DNA of 64,000 bases from Perkinsus chesapeaki. Lineage: Eukaryota; Perkinsozoa; Perkinsida; Perkinsidae. The position numbers were made by a program, and so were the translations under genes. The notes under the pieces are model-generated. The model saw only the letters and a program-made list of their open reading frames with translations. It had not been told where the DNA came from and searched no databases. The stretch covers positions 1 through 64,000 of the forward strand of contig JAAPAO010000001.1 of assembly GCA_013115145.1 (NCBI GenBank), given 5' to 3'. Positions 55,164 through 64,000 of this stretch are shown one piece after another (position 1 is the first letter of the stretch; the number at the start of each line of letters is the position of its first letter).

Positions 55164-58100
55164 CTAGTAGTCTTCTTGGACTCTCAATCTCAGGCGAATG
55201 TTCATACTCGCAAACTCGGCAGACATATACCGGAATACGTAAGGGAGAGTGACGGCGGCACAGCGAACCTCAACACCCTGAAAACAACTCATCGAAATGC
55301 AGCAGTTATAGTGAAATCAACAACATACCCTCTCAGTCGAGCATGCTCTGCAGATCGGGGCTTGAGCAGCGGCTTCTCTGCCACTGTAGCGTTTGACAGT
55401 TTCGGGCGAGTGGGCGTAGGAAAGGATCGATCCACAGTCGGGGCAAACCCAATCCTCACAAGCATCAGAACACTTGAGAAGTCGATCAGCAAGAAGGGCG
55501 GAGGTTCCGTGGGAGATAAGGGAATCACGTTCCATCTCTCCAAAACGAACACCACCGTGCTTCTTACGGCCCTTCACTGGTTGCCGAGTGAGAGGATCAA
55601 TCGGACCAGTAGCGCGCACCTGGAACTTATCGAGAACCTAATACCAAAACATTTCTCACAGTTGCTATGAAACAGGAGCCTTACCATATGCCTCAACCTC
55701 TGATAGTAAACAACACCCATATAGATGTGGGTCTTCAAAGGTACACCGTGCATGCCAGAATACAACTCCTCCGCTCCAAGATACTCATAACCGAACCTTA
55801 CAAAAGCTATACACTAATAGGAGAACATTGAGCTCACTTCTTCAAGGTCTCGCCGAAGTACTCATGTGCAGTGGTGTCACCAGGTGCATAGGGATCCTTC
55901 TCGTTGTTATGTTCGGTGTCCAGTAGACCCTTCCCGCGATATTGACGGAAACTGTTGGCATTGACCACAGGAGTGCCAGTCAGTGCTGCCGCCTTTCCAG
56001 CCATGAACTCGATAAGCATACCTAAACTAAGGTATACACCACAACCCGATACAAGCCTTATCATTACCAATTGTCATTCGACTAGGCATTCCATGGGGAT
56101 TGAACATGATATCGGGAGAGATACCAGACCGGCCTGAAAAAGAACACTGCGGTCTTAGCGTGGATCGGGTAGAGTGAGAACTCACCGCTGAAGGGCATAT
56201 CAGCCTGGGGCCAGAGGATGGCCATGACACCCTTCTGTCCGTGACGAGATGAGAACTTATCACCGACGACAGGGTTTCTGATAGGAAAGATAGTCCCCCT
56301 TCGGAACTCGGCAAACGCTACCTCGGCAATCTGAGCTTAATTGACATCCTCTCAGCACCGTCTTTGATGCCTCCAGGATTCCTAGCACCGGCTCCTCCAC
56401 CCCACCAACCGCCACCGCCAATCATGTTAACTTGCTCCACCCAGGCAACCTCCCCTTCCTTATACTTCTCCATTTTGGCCTCACCAGTGCCCTTATTCAG
56501 CACTCGGCAGATGGGATCACCTTCGTGCACTTGTTGACCAATATACGGTATTCCGTCATAGTCGAGATCCTTCACAACCTTCTCTCCCTTCACACTGTGA
56601 TTGTCCGCCCGGAACTGCGTAAGTCTAGAGCCCACTGTCCCCTTAGGCGGACAGTTAATGACCTTTGTCTTGTACACAGATCCATGCTTGAAACCTCTAT
56701 CATAGCTCCCCTTGGAGATGATCAGAGCGTCCTCCATGTCGAACCCAGAATGGGCAATCACCGCTACAATGGCGTTGGTGCCGGCTGGCTTCACATCGAA
56801 GTTAGCATCGCTCAAGACCGTGGTTCGGACCATCGGGAACTGCGGGTAGGTAATCTTATACACCTGAGATTTAGTAGTAAAGGACACGTCTAGCCTCTCC
56901 TCCTCCTCTTATTACCTTATTATCAGTTCTATAAGGATGGTTCAAGTACGGTATAGCCATGGTCTGTTTAAGCATCTGACATTGGTACATATTACGGGGA
57001 CTCTGATTATGATTGGAGAAGGGCGTGAGACCAGCAATGACCGAGAGCATCGATATCGGGCTCAACTCCATATGAGTGTACTTCAGTGGGATGTTCTCGG
57101 GAATGTCACTAGTGTTATTGGAAGCTTCCAAATCCTCGCGGGTGACGGCTATCTTCATGAACACCTGCTCCATGGGACCAATGAGCTCCTCGTTACCAGA
57201 GGCAAGATCACGGACTGGGCGGACCATCCTGCATGGCCCAGTGAAGAGCCAGAGACCCTCGAAAGATGCCGGAATCTGGCATGCGACGATCTCGAGATCC
57301 GCCGGCACTCCAGGGCAGGCCTTGTCTATCTTCAACCTTCTCAGCTCCTCTGCTACGGCCTCCAGGCGACTTCGTGCCACCTTGCCGATAACGCGACCAT
57401 CGAGGGTGACATAAGCGTTCTCTCCAGCACCGAAGTTCGAGGTTGATGTCTTACTGCTGCGGACCAGCTGCACGCCCAAGGCAGCCAGCTCGGCCTCCAA
57501 ACCAGGAATGATTCCCTCAGGAGAGGCCACGCGAACCACTGGCTGACACGGTGCTGCTAGATGATTCAACAGACCGCACGGTGTCCCATCAGGCGTGTGC
57601 ACCGGGCACAGGAACCCCCAAGTCTCAGGTAGAAGTTTACGGACTGATGTAGTCTTCATTTCTTGGAAGAATGATCCTCTGTGAACCGCTCGGAAATGGG
57701 AGAGGTAACGGTAGGCGTTGAGCTTATCGGCGACAACAGTGAAACCGGTGGTTTGCTGAAGATCGAGGCCACTTCGGGAAGTAACATTGCCAGTGGCCAG
57801 GAAACTTTCCATACGTTTGGTCACGTCACAGACGCCCATAAAGGTATTGCGTATCAACTCAGCCGATAGAACCGTAGGGGCTCGACCCTTTCCAACCAGA
57901 GCCTGCCTAGACTTCTTAGACAAGGCACCTTCAAGTCGTAGCAGTGAGGATTGGAGGACCTCCTTGAGCAAGGCGCCGTACAGCTGACCAGGAAGAAGCA
58001 GTTCTTGGACATCCATAGCATCCGCGTTATCTGGAGCGATGTCCCCACGGACCAATGCCATCAACTTGCGGAACATCAGGACAAGGCAGTCGACCTGTGC

Positions 58101-59576
58101 AGCAACAATGCCTACATCCCGGCTACCGGCCAACAGCTAGTACCTTGGCTTTGCCGCCCTCGGCACCCTTGGGACAATGAACCAGCATGAGGGAATCCAA
58201 TAGACGTCGGGCAACTGATACCGACTTTTCCACAGGATTCATCGAAGCATCGTCAACCTCGAGGGCAATGCCGTCCAGAGATACCTAATAGGTACACCGG
58301 CGTAAGCCGCTTCTGCCCAGGATACTATCCTACCCCTGCACCACGCTTTTCACGGAAAACCACTTCAAACTTGGAGCCGAGATAGTATAGAGCATCCTCT
58401 CGGGAGTGAACGTGTTTGAGCTCCGGATGAGTCCTCATCTGCTCCAACATACATGTCACACGCTCGGCAACGAACGTATCAGCCATCAACCCATCGCAGA
58501 GGAGCTAAATAATAAAGATATTTCCAAGTTAGATGCAGCTGGACTACCTCGAATAAGCTTCGTTCAGAGTTCAGCTCATCCGGGGCGAAACACTTAAGAA
58601 GGAGCATCAGTGGTATCAAGTACTCATTCTTAAGATAGGTAAATCTCACCTAAACAGGTATGGTCCCGGACAGGCTCTTCAGGAAGAGAGCTGCTGCTCA
58701 CCCAACATGTACCATCCTTTCGATAATGCATGGTCACCGTCTGTGTGGTGAGATCAGGTCTCATCGAACGCATTTGTACGGCATAGGCCGAGTACAGTGG
58801 ACCTGTGCTAGCAATTCCCTCACGCTGGTCCCCGCAGTTCCCTTCTCCCTCTTTACTACCTCTATTGGAGAAGCTTGGCCTATATAAGGCGATCGGAAAG
58901 TTACTCTTGGGCATGATTAACAGACGTATGACCTTCTCGTTACCATTTACGATGAAATAGCCTCCCCTCTCATCCGGATCCTCCCCGCATCGAACCATTT
59001 GAGATGGAGTCATACCGTGAAGGTGACAGGCCTCGGAGCGGACCATGATTGGCACCAAACCAAGGGGCACTCCGGCCATTTGAACCGGCGGCTCTCCTGT
59101 CCCAAGGGATACGTTGACGGTTCCAGAGAGCTCCCCAGAATACGTAATGTGAGCTTGACGACAATGTGTGGGGAGCAAGCGAGGATCAATGACATCTTCG
59201 CCTCGGATAGGCTGATGCAAGGCTAAGTCAGATAACCAACACCGTACTGTAGTCCCATCATGCCAAGTCATTTCAGCTGGAGAAAGGTCATCGGGCATGA
59301 GGCCGAGAATCTCATTCGCCTAATAAAAGAAACAACATTACTGCTGTCAGAGATCCCCCCTTTTGGATCATATTATACCAGCCGTTATATTACAAATAGA
59401 TTGAATGAGTCAATATGTGGTTTAACACTATCGTTGAGTAATCTGGCACCCCAGGCATCTACAGGGGCATTATATTGTACGTATCGAGGAGAGTCGAAGG
59501 GGCTCCATTTCCCATAGGATGCGACAGCCTCCTCTGCTGACTGTTTGCTTTGAGCTTTAGCTGCCCTTTGAGGCAT
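55164..59576 (-). CDS. RPA2: RNA polymerase I second-largest subunit
   Basis: This subunit forms half of the active-site cleft of the enzyme that transcribes ribosomal RNA. The N terminus (ATG 59576) reads [10 protein letters not shown] and VKPHIDSFN. Later exons read [40 protein letters not shown] with [12 protein letters not shown], then [40 protein letters not shown] and [19 protein letters not shown]. The LLIMP and RGSFFQ blocks mark polymerase I rather than II or III. Further on are [39 protein letters not shown] and a C-terminal zinc site (VCPDCG, ICRAC). After a last intron the end reads [20 protein letters not shown]. At least nine short introns. Stop at 55164-55166. Confidence 0.93.
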
Positions 59577-59652
59577 GGGGTAACCTCCAAAAGAAGACAC
59601 TGAGAGGATAAAGATACAGAACTACACAAGTCACGTACAAAAGGGAGAAGCT

Positions 59653-59664
59653 AATTCAAAAAAT
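59653..59664. repeat. 12-bp direct repeat, left copy
   Basis: AATTCAAAAAAT, identical to 59723-59734, exactly 70 bp apart. The two copies bracket a tRNA-like fragment and look like a target-site duplication. Confidence 0.85.
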
Positions 59665-59722
59665 ACCCTCACTGGGATTCGAACCCGAGTCTTCCAGCGC
59701 ATTATCCTGCATCGCTCCGCCG
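59665..59722 (-). pseudogene. Truncated tRNA-like insertion flanked by direct repeats
   Basis: On the minus strand the piece reads GGCGGAGCGATGCAGGATAA near its 5' end and ACTCGGGTTCGAATCCCAGT near its 3' end. It resembles an arginine-type tRNA with a recognisable D-arm region and T arm, but the anticodon arm is collapsed and no 5' acceptor strand pairs with the 3' GAGGGTA. A run of T follows directly. The 12-bp repeats on both sides suggest insertion by retroposition. It lies in the divergent promoter space between the polymerase and phosphate transporter genes. Confidence 0.45.
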
Positions 59723-59734
59723 AATTCAAAAAAT
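59723..59734. repeat. 12-bp direct repeat, right copy
   Basis: Second copy of AATTCAAAAAAT; see 59653-59664. Confidence 0.85.
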
Positions 59735-59794
59735 GTTTACAGGTTCTTCCGAATGCCCTTTCCCCACACTGTATGGTAGTTTTTGTCAATAGAC

Positions 59795-62086
59795 ATGTCA
59801 TCTGATGCCATAGGATCAAACACGCCCCTGTTGGCTCCTTGTCAATCTGCTAAGGAAGCTTCGGAGCCCATCGAGGACCATGACCATCGGGAAAGAAGAC
59901 ATGCCCCACGCATCACCCCAAGAGACTCTAAGAGCAGGATATTCGCCGTCTGTGGGTTCTTCGTATCATCCCTGATGGCATCCAGTGCGGTCTCGACCGC
60001 TATACAATCTTTGTCGTATCCTGCCATATTCGGTGGCCATAAGTCTGAGGCGCTCACTAGCACACTCTACCAGGTACCGCTAGTAACCCAAGGGCTGTAT
60101 TATACTTTCCCTTAGTTCCTTCTAGTATTCGGCCAGTGTATTGGTTGCTTCCTCGGTGGACTGGCGTGCGATGTCTATGGCCGTAGACCATCCTATATAG
60201 TGTAAGGCTCCCTATCACCACCATTCATCACATTTCTCTCAGTTCACTGGGCGTCATGATTCTTGTATTGGGCCTCAATGCCTCTGTTCTAGCAGGAGAC
60301 TACTTCAGCGGCACACTACCGCGGGGAATCTTTCATCAGGTTATACTGCAGGTGGGGGTGCAGCCATAGCTCAAAGGCCATCGGTGACTTTATGCCGACG
60401 GCTTCCCTGCGCACAAAGTTGAGAGAATTTCGGTATGGCATTGGCAATGACGGGGCGCTCGATTGAGGCTTAGTTAGCTCTGTTACTGGCATTCGCAGAT
60501 TCTCTGGCTGATATTGAGCACCCTACTGGGTATTAGCAGCACCCTGTTGTACCCTATATGCGGCTGCATGCTGATAGAATCCACTCCTGCCATACAGCGA
60601 CATGTCGACACCGCAAAGTAAGATAGGTACACTAGATCCGTCCTTGAACCAAATGAAAAGGTACATGTGCGCTCAAGGAGTGGCGCAACTGATCGGTGGA
60701 AGTCTTGTGGTGGGATTATTAGCGGCCTTCGGAGCGCAGACGAGAGGCCCAGCCGAGTTCGATTCCCAGGCTCTCCTTCTTATATTATTTTGTATACCTA
60801 TAATAGCCACTGCATTGCTCTTCGTAGCAGCGTTAAAGTGGCTGAATGAGAGCACATTCTATTATGATTATAGGGCTGATCTTAATCTATATATGGGAAC
60901 ACGGACACCCTCAAGGTACTAGTGGGCCGGTCTGTCGGGATACCTCATCGAGACCGCCACGCGTTAGACTGTCCCCTTCGCTGATTAAATCCCACGTAAT
61001 GACTTGCTGGAAGACCTGTATGGAGTATCCAGAGAGGCTGGCGGGATGTGCAGTGCCTTGGCTGCTGTTTGATGTCACCTTTTACTGTGATGGGGTCCTA
61101 GGCCTCATATCGGTGAGTTGATAATACCGTACTTTCCTCAACTCATGGCTCCATAGGTTGGTGATAATGAGAGCATGACAGTTCCAAGTGCACTGGGGAA
61201 CGACCCACCGGCGATGTTCGAGGATAATCTCCTCAGTTTGATGGTGGTTGGCATATCTCTCGTAGGCTACCTTCTTGGTGTTAAATCTGCTAAAATGGTG
61301 CCACCTAAACTGATGCAGTTGATGGGATTTGTGGTACTAAGGCTGGCAGGGCGGCTGTGAAACTTTATTAGTCTCACTCAATCTCGAAATAGTAAGCAAG
61401 TGAAGCAGATATTTTCATACCGTAAAAATCCGAACCGAACCAGGCGTAGTCAATATTTTCCGGAACCAATTTATGCCCTGCTCACGTTTGCTCGTTTTTC
61501 TGGACACATCACAGATCGACTTCGCCGCCCAACTCTTTTCGGGAGATTTCGCGAGCATATCCCTCTGCTTTCCTAGGTACTGTCTTTTTCATTCTTCGGT
61601 TTGGCGCTCTCACTGTGGTCCGTCGACACTCCAGAGAGTGCTGTTACTGATCGTGTTGCTGATTGCCTTCTTTTCAATGCTGTCTTTCGCTTCTTCAATT
61701 TCGGGCCTAATATCACCACATATTTGATACCATTAGAATCCTGGCCAACTCCAGCCCGAGGTAAGACGGAGCGGCGGCGGCGGTTATCTGGTCCAGCTAA
61801 CGCTCAGGTACCATGCACGGCATTGCCGGATCCGCGGCTAAACTGGGCGCCACCATAGGGCTTGGTTTATTCTGGCTCCTAAGGAGTAGGAAACTAATGT
61901 GTGTCGCCTGTGCCATATGTGCTGGTTTGGCTACTTTAACCACCATGATGTACACGCCCCATCTAGTGTAAGTTGCTGCTGTACAGCCTTTAGTGGTTCA
62001 CCATCGATCCTCTTAGACCTGTCTCTGCAGCCCTGCAGCTCATCGATAAAGAGTGGGAAGAAGGGCGAGTGAGCTCCAATGATTAG
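59795..62086 (+). CDS. PHO84-like phosphate:proton symporter (major facilitator superfamily), many exons
   Basis: This is a twelve-span transporter that imports inorganic phosphate with protons. After a hydrophilic N terminus from ATG 59795, exons read FAVCGFFVSSLMASSAVST, GCFLGGLACDVYGRRPSYIV (the D-x-x-G-R-R loop after span 2), LGVMILVLGLNASVLAGDYF and STLLYPICGCMLIESTPA. Span 6 reads AQLIGGSLVVGLLAAFGA. The second half reads CAVPWLLFDVTFYCDGVLGL, matching the PHS-family W-F-L-L-D-I-x-F-Y block. Then comes FGPNITTYLIPLESWPTPAR spliced to TMHGIAGSAAKLGATIG, a PHO84 hallmark. The last span is CVACAICAGLATLTTMMY. The stop is probably TAG at 62084-62086. Several exon edges are uncertain. Confidence 0.78.
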
Positions 62087-62503
62087 CATTTTTACAAGCC
62101 CTACACGTGTACATTTGTCTCCACTTCTAGTGTCCAGTATTTTTGTGACTGTTTCTCTGCATCATCAACTTGAGTGTTGTAAGTTGCCGGAAGAAGGCGT
62201 AGCTTACGGAACTCGTATGCCACGATGAGCACGTATTCGATTAAGAGAAGATATATCGTCGAATAGTTACCTCAACGGTGACGTGACTCGAGAGAAGTCT
62301 GTGGGGGACCCTCGAGGGCTAAACTATATCGTCGGCAGCGCGAAGTCATTGGACAATTATTGCCCCTTCAGTAGAAATCACCTCAACACTAGCATTGCCG
62401 GGTATCAAGATGTAACAAATGTACATGGAATAACGATGACAGAGTGATCACAATAGTAAACTTATTTATAGTACACATACATGTAATAGTCTCATGCGGA
62501 TGA
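62087..62503. other. Intergenic region
   Basis: No gene, RNA or repeat recognised. Presumably the 3' flanks of the phosphate transporter (+) and of the tentative minus-strand gene beyond. Confidence 0.5.
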
Positions 62504-62960
62504 TCAGTAATAATTACTCAGGAACGGCCAGGACGGTAGAAGTCGCTGCGTAAGGGTGTAACAGGCAATCTGCTGACCCTTTGCACTCCAAGTATGTTTT
62601 CCATCTGAAGCTCCCAGTTCACCAAATTGCATTGTTAACCGGTCGTCACCTCGGCCATAATCTTGGCGATTCCCATACTGCTGCCTCGATGCAACTGTCG
62701 TGACCTTGAAGACCGTGACTTCTTCTATGTTCATTTTGGCTTCCTACTTACCGATCATTCACGTCTTCATGAGCATCCTTATAGTCCTCTGCATAAGTTC
62801 GCCCATCAACGGGGGCATGCTGGCCCAGGCCTCTCCATGTTGACGGGTTTGTTGCTATGCTGCTTGGCCTAGTTCGAGACTGAGAACATTCTCCAACCGA
62901 AGTAGTGATGGGACGGCTCACTCGAACACTTGTGTGGGTCCTCGGTGTCGATGAGGATGT
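62504..62960 (-). CDS. Tentative exons of an unidentified gene
   Basis: On the minus strand an open segment reads GLGQHAPVDGRTYAEDYKDA, followed by a GTAAGT donor and later by an exon with QYGNRQDYGRGDDRLTMQFG that ends at 62504. Composition and splice signals look real, but no start codon and no family were recognised. It may belong to the next gene on the same strand. Confidence 0.3.
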
Positions 62961-62974
62961 TGCACCTGATCAGA

Positions 62975-64000
62975 TTACTTGATTAACACGGAGCATGCGG
63001 ATCCATTACTCCTGATAGGTGGCAGCTTCAATCTCGGCACATCCTTCGGTTTAATAACAGCAGCTGCCTTTGCTTTCGCTTCGACCTGACACTCCAGACT
63101 CGCGAAACTCCCACAGTATGAAACAATGCGATAAGCTATAAGACACGCAAGTTGTTGCTGCACACATTGCATTCATAAGGCAATCTGAGCATACAGTTCC
63201 TTGGCCGCATGGGCATCCAAGCTTGATGCCCAGATTAAACCTCCTAGACAGTAAGGCGGAGATTGCCTAGCTTACCGCATAACACAGTCCGTCCAAGAAT
63301 AGGACATAACAACAATGCCTGAGCGTGCTGACGCGTCGCCCATCGGAATACGGGAGCGATGGGTCCGGATCTCCGAAGCGCTGGTGTCCGAAGCGCAGGT
63401 CGGAGCCCTACCTATTGTTGCTACCATGCTCGTAAATCCTCCAGCTCTCGCTCGCCGGCTGCCGTTCCCTTTCTGCAGTGAATTTTCCGGCACAACGGTT
63501 GCGGCGGCGTCTCGATGTTCAGAATACTGTTTAACAACAGACGAATGAGGCAGTTGTACGGCTCTTGAAAAGTCGCAACGCACCTTGAAGAATACATTTA
63601 GAAAGGGGTGTGTAAGACATCGAGTTTGAGGCAGACACAGACCACCTTCATAGTTCATAGCGCAGCCTACTATAGTCAACCTCTTTGAACTTAAATTATC
63701 TTCCCAAGGTGGCGGGGAGTACTTGTTCGAGAAGAGTTTGGTCAGCTCCAACACTGGACCACTGCTGAGCTTGATACTGCTCAATGACCGAGTTAACGCT
63801 CACAGGGCCTGAGGGAAGCATGAGCGCAAAGCAACGCGATTTAATCACCTGGAATGAACGATCTCAAAAGCATTCTATCGGACTCAAAAACTCGTTTGAA
63901 ATCTTCCAGCGTAACAATCTGGTCGGTGTCGATTGCCTCTTCCTCGACATCTGAGAGCGTTCCTGGTGCACACAAACACTCTCACCCGGCTAGGTTTCCT
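62975..64000 (-). CDS. Unidentified multi-exon gene, truncated by the window edge
   Basis: Coding-like pieces on the minus strand are spread through this region. The first (63850-63960) reads SDVEEEAIDTDQIVTLEDFK and then ESDRMLLRSFIPG, spliced through GTGATT...CCTCAG to SVNSVIEQYQAQQWSSVGAD. Further down are a helix with LDAHAAKELYAQIAL (63173-63236) and a last piece with VEAKAKAAAVIKPKDVPRLK ending at 62975. No family was recognised. The 5' end lies beyond 64000. Exon joins are uncertain, and this may be two genes. Confidence 0.4.

Overview
This window is protist nuclear DNA. About thirty protein genes lie on both strands, tightly packed, and most are cut by very short GT-AG introns, typically 40-55 nt with donors such as GTAATA, GTAAGT, GTGAGT or GTAGGT. 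tRNA genes with internal promoters are scattered between and inside the genes. There is no operon structure, phage, CRISPR array or plasmid-like content. Gene content (CCT, RNA polymerase I, Nuf2, KDM5, XPC, V-ATPase) is that of a free-living or parasitic eukaryote. The short introns, codon style, compact spacing and mixture of families suggest a perkinsozoan alveolate (Perkinsus-like). That assignment is inference, not proof.

Layout. 0.5-2.1 kb: phosphatidylserine synthase (+). 2.8-3.5 kb: triple CCCH zinc-finger protein (-). 4.2-7.2 kb: secreted serine carboxypeptidase S10, fragmented into many exons (-). 7.4-7.9 kb: five-knuckle CCHC protein (+). 8.7-9.2 kb: V-ATPase subunit G (-). 9.6-12.0 kb: CCT delta chaperonin (+). 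12.4-16.8 kb: an IRE1-like luminal domain joined through a membrane span to a PI4K-gamma-like kinase (+). 17.1-18.9 kb: PqiA-type membrane protein (+). 19.0-20.7 kb: RING-membrane protein and two small proteins (+). 21.2-22.5 kb: RCC1-like protein (+). 23.6-27.9 kb: KDM5/JARID1 demethylase (+). 28.9-32.2 kb: three tandem glutathione S-transferases (-). 32.5-35.2 kb: tRNA-Ile, then a DEAD-box helicase carrying a tRNA-Thr inside an intron (-). 35.3-39.3 kb: Nuf2 and a TRAIP-like RING ligase (-). 39.9-41.1 kb: secreted protein with an internal repeat (-). 41.4-46.4 kb: small membrane protein, helical protein, DNAJC11-like protein (+). 46.6-49.9 kb: ERO1-fumarate reductase-cytochrome b5 fusion (+). 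50.1-54.4 kb: four-span protein, helical protein, XPC/Rad4 (+). 54.7 kb: tRNA-Glu. 55.2-59.6 kb: RNA polymerase I second-largest subunit (-). 59.8-62.1 kb: PHO84-like phosphate transporter (+). The last 1.5 kb holds unresolved minus-strand exons.

Biological reading. The two most striking genes both concern the endoplasmic reticulum. One appears to couple oxidative protein folding (ERO1) to fumarate reduction in a single polypeptide, which would allow disulfide formation without oxygen. The other joins an ER-stress-sensor-like luminal domain to a phosphoinositide-kinase-like cytosolic domain. Phosphatidylserine synthase is also an ER enzyme. Exon structures were read by eye from splice signals, frame and family motifs. 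For several genes the spliced length comes out as an exact multiple of three, which supports the models, but no transcript data were available.
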